Shown here one piece after another: positions 25,293 to 33,246 of a stretch of DNA of 64,000 nucleotides. The stretch lies in NCBI RefSeq assembly GCF_017571475.1, contig NZ_JAGETW010000010.1, positions 1-64,000 of the forward strand, given 5' to 3'. Position numbers and translations under genes: made by a program. The DNA is from Thiomicrorhabdus sp. 6S3-12 (lineage in GTDB: Bacteria; Pseudomonadota; Gammaproteobacteria; Thiomicrospirales; Thiomicrospiraceae). The notes below the pieces were generated by a model that was given only the letters and a program-made list of their open reading frames with translations, did not search any database and had not been told where the DNA came from. Within the stretch, counting starts at the first letter, position 1. Every line of letters starts with the position of its first letter.

Positions 25293-27188
25293 TTATTTGA
25301 TAGCAGGCATACCGCCGATGTAACCGAAGTTACCATCAAATTTGTCGATTTGACCTGTTGCTTCTACAGCGGCTTCCATTGTCGGATCCATAGTGCTGAT
25401 ATAGTCACCGTGGTGCTGAGAGTTAGACATGATGTAAGCGAAGCCATCCATGTTTTCTACCGCTTGCAGACCTGTTGCTTCAGCTCCGGCTACGTTGGAA
25501 AGAATGCGAGAAAGCTTTTTAGTATCGACGTTATAAGCCCAGACGAAGTTGTTTACGTGAGTACCAGAGTCTTCACCGATAAACAGAGTACGCATCTTCT
25601 CAGAGAAAGAGATGTTATCTGTGTTGGCGATGTGATCAGGATCTGCCGTGTTACCTAGCGCATCGGTTGCGATGTCTCGTCCGATCAGCTTGTCTTCAGC
25701 ATGCATAGAGGTTACGACATAGTCTGACTCGATTCGGGCACCGGTATCGTCAACTTGGCCAGGAGTCATCGGCAGAGTGAAAGTGACACCTGCATTGATT
25801 TTAGCCATTTTGATGTGTTCCATCTCAGCCGGCAGACCGTTGTCTCTCATCCCTTTGTCCAGATAGGAAATCGCCATATACAATTTCTTATCGGCATCGT
25901 TAACCGCGATACCTTCCATTTTGTTGAATTCGACTGTCGCGCCGCTCAATGCAGCATAACGGCGAGTTTCAAGGAAAGCGGCCGCTTTTTCCATGCCCGG
26001 CTTAACGGCCAAACATTCATCAAAGGTAGAGCCTGCGCGAACACGGGTGGTTTGAACACCGTCAACAGCCGGACAGGTTTCGGTTGCAGAGTCGAAAGTG
26101 CCGTTGTAGAAGATGTCGTCAAAGGTGGTGGTGTCGGCAAGCGTTTTCACTTCGGCATCGGTTGCAGAACCCAGTTTAATCCAGCTGAAATCACCGCTGT
26201 AGGAGGTACCGTTTTGGGTGAATTTACCTGCATATAGGCTTCCTGAAGATAGGTCTTCCGCTTTGTCGGCAACATACATGAACAGTGCAACGTTAGTACC
26301 GTCGTCTCCGTAGTAAACCGTGCGCGAATCAGGCATAACTTTCCCTGCTTCCCAGGTACCGCGTCCCATTGAGTAGTGTTTGACGACATCTGTTGTGCCA
26401 TCTTCATGAACCGTTACTTCCGGGAAGAAGCCATAGTGATACGGGTTAGCTACTTGTGTGCTGTTGAAGTACATATTGGACATTGCCGTAATCGCGGCAT
26501 CCGTTCTGCTGTAGCTGCTGTTTAGAGGGTTGTACTGCATGTCGTAGTCTTCTTCAGAACCGAGGTGGGTGTTCCAAGGCGTTTGAGAACCAAAACATGG
26601 AATCCACAGGCCGTCAACATTCGAGAAGTTGATCGGTGCCTGGTCAACGGCAGTTAGCTCACCTGTTTTTGCATCTTGTTGCATTTCAGTCAGAATCATT
26701 CCCATAGGTGCACGGCTCGGCGCGCGAGTTCCGTCAGAAATAATCCAGTCATATTCCAAGTGAGAAACCATATAAATTTTGTTACCGACTTTCAAAAGAC
26801 TGTTTGAATCCGGTGTTTCGGCAACAAGAGGCATGCCCAGTGAATCTTGCAGTGGGTTCATGTCCATATCATATAGCTGACCAGCAGGATTAGCGTTAGA
26901 TCCAACCTTGCTGGTGGTACCGAAAAGCTTTTTATACGTCAGAGGGAATGTCTCGGTCGAACCATCCGTATAGGTGATGATTGCAGAAGATTCTGTATAA
27001 GTGGTCGCCATTTTTTCAGCAGTTGTCGGTGCCGCAGTGCTGGTGAACTCAATCGATTCGAATGAACGCGCATCCATGATTGCGCTGGTCAGATCACCGT
27101 CAGAAACGTCTTGATTGCATCCACTAAGCGTTATGAAAGAACCAGCTAGAAGCGCGGTTACGGCATAGTGTAGTTTGTTAAGCTTCAT
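25293..27188 (-). CDS. PhoX-family (DUF839) alkaline phosphatase-like lipoprotein
   Basis: PhoX enzymes are calcium- and iron-dependent phosphomonoesterases that release phosphate from organic phosphates. The 631-residue protein, counted from ATG 27188 (AGGGAT upstream), has the family motif CFGSQTPWNTHLGSEEDY with the iron-bridging cysteine C198 and the glutamate pair 212-213. Later family segments are GRGTWEAGKVMPDSRTVYYG, FNKMEGIAVN and NISFSEKMRTLFIGEDSG. Classical PhoX is exported by Tat; this one instead has a Sec-type lipoprotein signal (FITLSGC, C24). A Pho box lies upstream. The exact enzyme activity is inferred from the family. Confidence 0.85.
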   Translation of the reverse strand: MKLNKLHYAVTALLAGSFITLSGCNQDVSDGDLTSAIMDARSFESIEFTSTAAPTTAEKMATTYTESSAIITYTDGSTETFPLTYKKLFGTTSKVGSNANPAGQLYDMDMNPLQDSLGMPLVAETPDSNSLLKVGNKIYMVSHLEYDWIISDGTRAPSRAPMGMILTEMQQDAKTGELTAVDQAPINFSNVDGLWIPCFGSQTPWNTHLGSEEDYDMQYNPLNSSYSRTDAAITAMSNMYFNSTQVANPYHYGFFPEVTVHEDGTTDVVKHYSMGRGTWEAGKVMPDSRTVYYGDDGTNVALFMYVADKAEDLSSGSLYAGKFTQNGTSYSGDFSWIKLGSATDAEVKTLADTTTFDDIFYNGTFDSATETCPAVDGVQTTRVRAGSTFDECLAVKPGMEKAAAFLETRRYAALSGATVEFNKMEGIAVNDADKKLYMAISYLDKGMRDNGLPAEMEHIKMAKINAGVTFTLPMTPGQVDDTGARIESDYVVTSMHAEDKLIGRDIATDALGNTADPDHIANTDNISFSEKMRTLFIGEDSGTHVNNFVWAYNVDTKKLSRILSNVAGAEATGLQAVENMDGFAYIMSNSQHHGDYISTMDPTMEAAVEATGQIDKFDGNFGYIGGMPAIK

Positions 27189-27258
27189 TTTCTTATCCCT
27201 AAAGTTTGGTTGGTTGTTTTGCAGGAACAGAATCTTAGGGTGAGAATGTGACAAACAA

Positions 27259-27298
27259 GTAAACGCTAATTGACAGCTATTGGAAGGTTTTATGACAG
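27259..27298 (-). promoter_or_regulatory. Pho box (PhoB binding sites) upstream of the PhoX-like gene
   Basis: On the minus strand, direct repeats spaced exactly 11 bp: CTGTCAT (27292-27298), CCTTCCA (27281-27287), CTGTCAA (27270-27276) and the weaker CGTTTAC (27259-27265). Two of the four units match the CTGTCAT consensus at six or seven of seven positions. The array ends about 70 bases before the ATG, with a possible -10 box near 27243-27248. Confidence 0.75.
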
Positions 27299-27502
27299 GG
27301 GTGGATTTAATTTATGGCACTGTTTTCAAAGCCCTGTCAGAAGGCAATTGAATTACAACCAGCCCGAAGGAGTAAGCTTTTTTGTTGATGCCACGTGTAT
27401 TCGGGGAGACAATCCGAATTCTTTGAAACCGGAGCGTTTTGTATGCTGGGGTCGGCGCAAGTAAGTTACAGTAATGTTACTTTTGCCTTTGGTTCCGCCG
27501 TT
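27299..27502. other. Intergenic region between the Pho box and radC
   Basis: About 200 bases downstream of the radC stop and upstream of the Pho box. They contain one more CTGTCAG on the plus strand near 27342. I found no convincing gene or terminator here. Confidence 0.4.
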
Positions 27503-28183
27503 TTATGGCATTTTGCCGAGCTGGACCAGAGAGTGCCAGCGGCCGGAATCACCGAGAATGATATGATCCAGCGTGCGGATATCGACTAACTGCAAAGCCT
27601 GAGACAGTGTTTCGGTGATTCGAATATCCGCTTCACTCGGACTGGGATCGCCGGACGGATGGTTGTGAGCCAGTATGACGGCGGCGGCATTACTCTCCAG
27701 CGCACTTTTTACAACTTCTCTGGGATGGATGCTGGCCTGATTAAGCGTTCCGGAAAACAGTGTTTGGTAGTGAATCAATCGGTGTTGCTGATCGAGCAGA
27801 AGGATTCCGAAATATTCTCGATTCTGATGACCTATTTCAAACGCCAGAAAGCGGGCGACCGCTTCCGGCGATTGCATGGCATCCCCTTTCTTCAAACCGC
27901 TTTCGAAGTGACGCCGCGCCATTTCCAGAACGGCCCGGAGTTGCACATATTTCGCATCTCCGAGCCCTTTTTCCTGACAGAACTCCTGATGTTCGGCCTT
28001 TAAGAGGGCATCCAGCGAGCCAAAGTGGTTTAATAATGATTGAGCCAGATCGACTGCGCTCATGCCTTTGACCCCCACTCTAAGAAATATTGCCAGCAAC
28101 TCGGCATCGCTTAAACTGCGGGCGCCGAACTCAAGTAGTTTTTCTCTGGGTCTTTCCAGACGATGCCAGTCTAAAATCGTCAT
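27503..28183 (-). CDS. radC: RadC family protein (JAB/MPN domain)
   Basis: A 226-residue protein with an N-terminal helix-hairpin-helix region ([20 protein letters not shown]) and a C-terminal JAMM metalloprotease-like domain with [15 protein letters not shown]. Despite the historic name, a role in DNA repair is not established, and the metal-dependent hydrolase activity is inferred from the motif. It is divergent from the thioesterase gene. In E. coli, radC lies between rpmB and coaBC and is oriented as here. Confidence 0.94.
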   Translation of the reverse strand: MTILDWHRLERPREKLLEFGARSLSDAELLAIFLRVGVKGMSAVDLAQSLLNHFGSLDALLKAEHQEFCQEKGLGDAKYVQLRAVLEMARRHFESGLKKGDAMQSPEAVARFLAFEIGHQNREYFGILLLDQQHRLIHYQTLFSGTLNQASIHPREVVKSALESNAAAVILAHNHPSGDPSPSEADIRITETLSQALQLVDIRTLDHIILGDSGRWHSLVQLGKMP

Positions 28184-28257
28184 ATCGGTTCCCTGATTTA
28201 CTGTTGGGGAAATGTCGTTTGAATACTTATATTAATTGAAAAAGGGATTTATTGATA

Positions 28258-28647
28258 ATGTTTAGTGTCGAAATGCAAGTTAGGGATCATGAGTGCGATC
28301 TGCAGGGAGTGGTCAATAATGCGGTCTATATGAATTATCTCGAGCATGCCCGTCATCAGTACCTCCATTCTTTAGGGATTAACTTTGCCGATTACACGGC
28401 GCAGCAGATTCATCTGATGCTGGTGCGTGCCGAACTGGATTTTAAAGCCTCGCTCAAGCCGAACGATACCTTTAAGGTGACGGTAAAAATGCAACGCGAA
28501 TCGCGGATCAAGTATGCGTTTATTCAGGAAGTGATTCGGCTTGCGGATGATAAAGTCATGCTTAGGGCAAAAAACATCGGCGTCGCATTAAACCCTAACG
28601 GTAAACCGACCGCTTTCAAACCATTTGATGATGCCATACAAGATTAG
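28258..28647 (+). CDS. Acyl-CoA thioesterase, 4-hydroxybenzoyl-CoA thioesterase (YbgC-like) family
   Basis: A 129-residue hotdog-fold protein from ATG 28258, which lies 10 bases after AAGGGA; an in-frame TTG at 28252 is less likely. The family core is RDHECDLQGVVNNAVYMNYLEHARH, with the aspartate that activates water in YbgC-type enzymes. It hydrolyses acyl-CoA or a related thioester; the substrate cannot be deduced. It is monocistronic and divergent from radC. Confidence 0.88.
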   Translation: MFSVEMQVRDHECDLQGVVNNAVYMNYLEHARHQYLHSLGINFADYTAQQIHLMLVRAELDFKASLKPNDTFKVTVKMQRESRIKYAFIQEVIRLADDKVMLRAKNIGVALNPNGKPTAFKPFDDAIQD

Positions 28648-28712
28648 TTGCCAGTCGATCAGCTTTTTCTGGCGACCCCCGTCGTTCCTGTTTTGCTTAA
28701 GGACGTTAATTA

Positions 28713-28745
28713 AAGCCGGCCTCCACGCCCTGTAGGCAGGCTTTT
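28713..28745 (+). terminator. Possible terminator downstream of the thioesterase gene
   Basis: Imperfect stem AAGCCGGCCT (28713-28722) with AGGCAGGCTT (28734-28743), two mismatches, ending in TTTT. Confidence 0.4.
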
Positions 28746-28754
28746 GCTGAATTA

Positions 28755-28784
28755 GGGACATAAGTCTTATAGGACATTTGTCCC
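28755..28784. repeat. Tandem palindromic element upstream of fccA
   Basis: GGACATAAGTCT (28756-28767), TATA, then the palindrome GGACATTTGTCC (28772-28783). The outer ends form GGGACA...TGTCCC. This may be an operator for the sulfide dehydrogenase operon 110 bases downstream, or one copy of a dispersed intergenic repeat. Confidence 0.55.
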
Positions 28785-28895
28785 CTTGTAGTGAATCCTC
28801 TTCAGGCGGATACTCATGGTTTATCACTCTCGGTGTTGTTTGTTCTTTTATGCCGGGAATGGTCGCTATGCAAAATGATAAATCAGGAATCTGCT

Positions 28896-29933
28896 ATGAC
28901 TAATCTTAATGCCCGAAAATGGCCTGCGATTTTGACGGTAAGTTCGTTGGGCTTGCTGCTCGCTGCTTGCGGTGGAGGCAGCAGTTCAGACATAACCACC
29001 CTGTCGGCCGATACAGCAACCGTTTCCGGAACCGTTCCGGGAACCTTGATCGAGGCTTTCTGCGCCGACGGCCGCTATTTCAGCACCCATTCCGAACAGA
29101 ACGGCACCGCTGAGCATCCTTTTGAACTGGAACTGCCGGTCGGTCTCGCCTGCCGTCTGGTTATGACCACTAATGAGCGTGCTCAGAACCGTATCATTAC
29201 GGCAATCCAGTTACAGGCGAACGGCGAGACGGGCGGTAATTTTGCCCTGAACTCGGCATTGAATCTCGGCTATGTACCGCTGGCTAAAGACGACGATGGT
29301 GATGGCGTAGACGATATCAGCGGCCAGAATGTTATCGACAGTAACGGCGATGGCGTTGTCGATGATCCTCTTGCGCATGATCTCGGCAACAACACTGCCT
29401 TGATGGTTCGTCAGCTCTCGAATGATCCGCTCGACACCGATGGGGATGATATCCCTGATTACTATGAAGATGACGATCACGACGGCGTGAACAATCACGA
29501 AGACGACGATGACGACAATGACGGTACTCCGGATAGCAGTGATGAAGATAATCACGATCATGATGGCGACGGTATCGACGACGACTATGACCGCGATAGC
29601 GACAATGACGGATCAGACGATAACAGTTCGGGCAGCAGCCCCTATACCCCTGTAGAGAATTATGCGGTGACGCGCGGGCGTTTACTCGCATCCCAATGTG
29701 CGCAATGTCACGGTACTAACGGCCATTCAACCACTTCATGGGATTCGATCGCCGGCGAAAGCGCCGGGGAAATTGTCGAAGAGATGAACGAATACCCGAC
29801 ATCGCACATTATGGGGGCTCAGGGAATCGGTTATACCCAGAGCGAAATCGAAGATCTTGCAGCCTATCTGTCATCCCTTGCGTCAGACAGTGAAAGCGAT
29901 GGCTATGACGAAGAAGACGAAAGCGACGACTAG
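28896..29933 (+). CDS. Asp-rich lipoprotein cytochrome c, likely FccA-like partner of sulfide dehydrogenase
   Basis: A 345-residue lipoprotein with lipobox LLAACG (C25), counted from ATG 28896 with AGGAA six bases upstream. Residues 40-130 form a beta-rich domain with two cysteines (C56, C86). Residues 132-245 are extremely Asp-rich and contain many DxDxDG repeats like calcium-binding thrombospondin type 3 or EF-hand loops. The C-terminal 85 residues are a monoheme class I cytochrome c, with CAQCH at 268-272 and the likely distal Met306 in SHIMGAQG. The downstream start of fccB overlaps the ribosome-binding site at this stop, so the two are an operon. It is the probable electron acceptor of FccB, anchored by lipid. 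Confidence 0.85.
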   Translation: MTNLNARKWPAILTVSSLGLLLAACGGGSSSDITTLSADTATVSGTVPGTLIEAFCADGRYFSTHSEQNGTAEHPFELELPVGLACRLVMTTNERAQNRIITAIQLQANGETGGNFALNSALNLGYVPLAKDDDGDGVDDISGQNVIDSNGDGVVDDPLAHDLGNNTALMVRQLSNDPLDTDGDDIPDYYEDDDHDGVNNHEDDDDDNDGTPDSSDEDNHDHDGDGIDDDYDRDSDNDGSDDNSSGSSPYTPVENYAVTRGRLLASQCAQCHGTNGHSTTSWDSIAGESAGEIVEEMNEYPTSHIMGAQGIGYTQSEIEDLAAYLSSLASDSESDGYDEEDESDD

Positions 29934-29941
29934 GAGGATTT

Positions 29942-31240
29942 ATGAGTCAGCAGAATAAGCAAAATATTCAAGGAAAAACACTCTCGCGTCGCCAGCTTTT
30001 TAAATATTTGGGGATCGGGGTAACGGCGGCGGTCGCTCCGTCTCTGGCGATGCAGACCCGCGCCGCCACCCTGCCGCATGTGATCGTTGTTGGAGGCGGT
30101 TTCGCCGGCGCGACGGCAGCGAAGTATTTGAAAATGTGGGGTGGTTTAGGCGTTGAAGTGACGCTGATTGAACCGAACAGCGGCTATGTCTCGCCGATTC
30201 TCAGCAATCTGGTACTGAATGGTCAAAAGAGCATCGCGAACCTGACTTTCGGTTATCAAAGTCACCAACAGACTTACGGCGTCAATATGATGCATGCCAT
30301 GGTCGAATCGATTGATAAGGCGGCACATACTGTTACCTTGTCCACTGGACAGACGCTGAGTTACGATCGTCTTGTGCTGGCACCGGGGATTGAGTTTATC
30401 GCCGCTACCGGTCATGACTTCGATAAGGTTCCGCACGCTTGGAAGGCCGGGGTTCAAACCGAACTGCTGAAAAGTCAGCTGGATGCGATGGGCGATGGCG
30501 AGCATTTTGTAATGACCATCCCTAAAGCGCCGTACCGCTGTCCTCCGGGGCCATACGAGCGAGCCTGTGTGGTGGCGGATTTTCTGAAAAATGCCAAAGG
30601 TTTCGGTAACACGCAAATTACCGTGCTGGACGAAAATGCCGATATTACCGTCGAGGCGGCGACTTTCCATGCCAAGTTCGACGAATACGGCGTACATTAT
30701 GTCGCTAATGCCGCAGTAACCGAGGTCGATTCGGATAATCGAATTGTTTCCTATCAAGTCAGCGGTGGCGCTACGCAAAGCATCGACGCCGATGTTTTAA
30801 ATGTAATTCCAAACCAGAAAGCCGGACAGATCATTTTCGATGCAGGTCTCAATAGCGGAAACTGGGCGCCGGTTAACCCTCTGACCTATGAATCGACTTT
30901 ACAGGAAGCTATTCATATCATCGGTGATTCGCAGGGAACCGGTCAGCCGAAGGCAGGGCATATCGGAAACTCCGAAGCCAAGGTCTGCGCCGATGCGGTA
31001 TTACGCTCATTGAACGGTTTGGCCCCGGATCCGGCACCGAAAACTAATTCGGCCTGCTATAGCCCGGTATCGCGTACCGAAGCGACCTGGCTGACCGCAG
31101 TGTACGAGTACAATAGCGGTACCGGTCAGATGCAGCCGGTCAGTACGGCCAGCTATCCTTATGCCAGCGGGCCGAGCAGCAGCAACTACAGCGCAATGTT
31201 CAGCTGGGCAGGCAACCTGTTCAGCGACACCTTTGCCTAG
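29942..31240 (+). CDS. fccB: Flavocytochrome c sulfide dehydrogenase, flavoprotein subunit
   Basis: Oxidises sulfide to sulfur or polysulfide in the periplasm and passes electrons to a c-type cytochrome. The 432-residue protein has a Tat signal (LSRRQLFKYLGIGVTAAV). The FAD motif GGGFAG is at 51-56. The two redox cysteines of FCSD flavoproteins are C200 in YRCPPGPYERAC and C372 in NSACYSPVSR. AGGAGG, overlapping the fccA-like stop, precedes ATG 29942. The pair is closed by a strong terminator. Sulfide dehydrogenase activity is a confident family assignment. Confidence 0.93.
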   Translation: MSQQNKQNIQGKTLSRRQLFKYLGIGVTAAVAPSLAMQTRAATLPHVIVVGGGFAGATAAKYLKMWGGLGVEVTLIEPNSGYVSPILSNLVLNGQKSIANLTFGYQSHQQTYGVNMMHAMVESIDKAAHTVTLSTGQTLSYDRLVLAPGIEFIAATGHDFDKVPHAWKAGVQTELLKSQLDAMGDGEHFVMTIPKAPYRCPPGPYERACVVADFLKNAKGFGNTQITVLDENADITVEAATFHAKFDEYGVHYVANAAVTEVDSDNRIVSYQVSGGATQSIDADVLNVIPNQKAGQIIFDAGLNSGNWAPVNPLTYESTLQEAIHIIGDSQGTGQPKAGHIGNSEAKVCADAVLRSLNGLAPDPAPKTNSACYSPVSRTEATWLTAVYEYNSGTGQMQPVSTASYPYASGPSSSNYSAMFSWAGNLFSDTFA

Positions 31241-31268
31241 CGCTTAAGGTTCTTTTCGTTGTACTGGC

Positions 31269-31299
31269 AGCCCGTGGCCTTTTGGTCACGGGCTTTTTT
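31269..31299 (+). terminator. Rho-independent terminator of the sulfide dehydrogenase operon
   Basis: Stem AGCCCGTG (31269-31276) with CACGGGCT (31287-31294), followed by a run of T. Confidence 0.85.
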
Positions 31300-31403
31300 A
31301 TGCCTAGTCGTTATGGGTAAGGGACGAAAGGGTGAAAGGTGCGGTGATTGCATCGTTACGAAACAGGGACGGCGTTTGGAGTGATGCGATAAGCGAAATG
31401 TGT

Positions 31404-31934
31404 TTACTCTGCCTGGAACAGTAAGTCTTCAAAGAAAAACGCAGTTAATTCATGGCGTCCGGAGACGGCGGCTTTCTTGTACAGATTCGATGCCTGCTGG
31501 CGGACCGTTTTTTCTTTAGTGTTGCGGATTTGAGCAATCTCTTCCAGGCTGAGACCTTTGAGTAGGAGCAAGGCGACTTCTTTTTCGCTAGGCGTTAATT
31601 GCCATTCCGTCAGCTGGTGCTGAATGAGTTTGGAAAACTCGCCTCTCAATTTCAGTGCCTGAGTGGTCGCGTCATCGAGCGCCTGCTGCGTTTTATTCAG
31701 ATTTTGATTGACCTGATCCAGTTGTCTGCTTTGATGGAAGATGGAATTTAATACCACTGCAAGCGCGATAAAAGAGATGATTCCCATCACCATTTCCACC
31801 ATGACATGAGGATTCAGCGTTCCCATATCTTCAAAATCGTGGACGATATCGATTGCGGAAATCACAAACAGCAAAGTGAACGTAATCAAGCTGAAGTGCA
31901 GAATATTAAAGCGTGAGAAATCGAAATATTTCAT
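31404..31934 (-). CDS. Membrane-anchored LuxR-type helix-turn-helix regulator
   Basis: A 176-residue protein with two transmembrane helices (about 12-30 and 45-65), a coiled-coil segment (66-105) and a C-terminal LuxR/GerE HTH (112-170: LTPSEKEVALLLLKGLSLEEIAQ, then KTVRQQASNLYKKAAVSGRHELTAFF). It has no receiver or PAS domain, so it may be a transmembrane one-component regulator sensing through its short membrane part. It lies alone between fccB and coaBC. The target genes are unknown; the divergent coaBC and the adjacent fcc operon are candidates by position only. Confidence 0.82.
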   Translation of the reverse strand: MKYFDFSRFNILHFSLITFTLLFVISAIDIVHDFEDMGTLNPHVMVEMVMGIISFIALAVVLNSIFHQSRQLDQVNQNLNKTQQALDDATTQALKLRGEFSKLIQHQLTEWQLTPSEKEVALLLLKGLSLEEIAQIRNTKEKTVRQQASNLYKKAAVSGRHELTAFFFEDLLFQAE

Positions 31935-31993
31935 GGGTGGGTTAATTCCTATACAGAGAATCTCTGCCGATCGGGTCGGTCAGCGGTTATCAT

Positions 31994-33238
31994 ATGAACA
32001 GTCTAATCAATGAAACTGAACTGAAAATGAAAATTCTGCTAGCGGTTACCGGTGGCATTGCCGCCTATAAATCTCTTGAACTGTGTCGCCAGTTTATTAA
32101 AGCGGGTCATCAGGTACAGGTTGTAATGACCGAGAGTGCCAAAGCGTTTATTCAGCCGCTCAGCTTCCAGGCATTAAGCGGCAGCCCGGTACGAGACAGC
32201 CTCTTTGATGAAAATCAGGAAGCCGGTATGGGTCATATCGATCTGGCCCGTTGGGCGGACTGGATTGTGGTGGCGCCTGCCAGCGCCAATACGCTGGCAA
32301 AGGTGCGTGCAGGGATGGCGGATAACTTGCTAACTACCTTATTATTGGCGACCGATCGCCCGATTTTAATGGCTCCGGCTATGAATCGTCTGATGTGGCA
32401 AAATCCGGCGACGCAGGAAAATATTGCAGTTCTGAAACAGCGCGGCATTCAATTGATTCCGCCTGCGGAAGGCGAGCAGGCATGTGGCGAAGTCGGGGCT
32501 GGACGCATGCCGGAAGCGGTTGAGATTTTCGCCTACTGGCAGTCGTTGCTGGCCGAGGCAAACAGTGCGGCGACGCCGACCGTTGCCTTCTGGAAAGATA
32601 AAAAAATACTGATTACTGCCGGGCCGACTTTTGAAGATCTGGATCCGGTACGTTTTCTCGGAAACCGCAGCTCAGGCAAAATGGGCTTTGCGATTGCCGA
32701 GCAGGCGCGTCAACTCGGCGCCCGGGTGACTTTGATTGCCGGTCCGGTAAACCTTCCGACCCCGCCAGGGGTAGAGCGTATCGATGTGCGTTCCGCCAGG
32801 CAGATGTTTGCTGCCGTACAGCAGCACTATGTGCAAAATGCGATTTTTATCAGTGCGGCTGCCGTGGCCGATTATACCGTGGCGCAGAGCAGTGAGCAGA
32901 AAATCAAAAAGCAGACCGGGCAGGAAGGATTGACGCTGGAACTGGTTAAAAATCCGGATATCGTCGCCTGGGTCGCGGGGCAGAATCCGAAACCGTTTGT
33001 GGTTGGGTTCGCCGCCGAAACGCAGAATGTCATCGGTTACGCGCAGGATAAACTGCAGCGTAAAAATCTGGATATGATTTGTGCCAATCAGGTCGGCGAA
33101 AACCTCGGTTTCGAGAGTGATGAGAACCGTCTGATCCTGATAACCGCAGGCGCGGAGAAAGCGTTGGCGACCTCCTCGAAAGCACAGCAGGCTGTTGCGT
33201 TACTGGATTATATTGCCGAGGTCATCGAGGCTTCCTGA
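31994..33238 (+). CDS. coaBC: Bifunctional phosphopantothenoylcysteine decarboxylase/phosphopantothenate-cysteine ligase
   Basis: Second and third steps of CoA synthesis after CoaX: condenses phosphopantothenate with cysteine (CTP-dependent CoaB) and decarboxylates the product (FMN-dependent CoaC). The 414-residue protein has the CoaC domain ([15 protein letters not shown], then NRLMWQNPA with the typical PAMN segment) and the CoaB domain ([28 protein letters not shown]). An alternative start is ATG 32027; neither has a good SD. With coaX, coaD and this gene, most of the CoA pathway is in the window. In E. coli dut follows directly, whereas here dut is 7.5 kb away. Confidence 0.94.
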   Translation: MNSLINETELKMKILLAVTGGIAAYKSLELCRQFIKAGHQVQVVMTESAKAFIQPLSFQALSGSPVRDSLFDENQEAGMGHIDLARWADWIVVAPASANTLAKVRAGMADNLLTTLLLATDRPILMAPAMNRLMWQNPATQENIAVLKQRGIQLIPPAEGEQACGEVGAGRMPEAVEIFAYWQSLLAEANSAATPTVAFWKDKKILITAGPTFEDLDPVRFLGNRSSGKMGFAIAEQARQLGARVTLIAGPVNLPTPPGVERIDVRSARQMFAAVQQHYVQNAIFISAAAVADYTVAQSSEQKIKKQTGQEGLTLELVKNPDIVAWVAGQNPKPFVVGFAAETQNVIGYAQDKLQRKNLDMICANQVGENLGFESDENRLILITAGAEKALATSSKAQQAVALLDYIAEVIEAS

Positions 33239-33246
33239 TTGTCTGT

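Noticed and set aside
27270-27589. Short plus-strand frames between the PhoX-like gene and radC
   Set aside because: They start within the Pho box or run into radC antisense; no ribosome-binding site.
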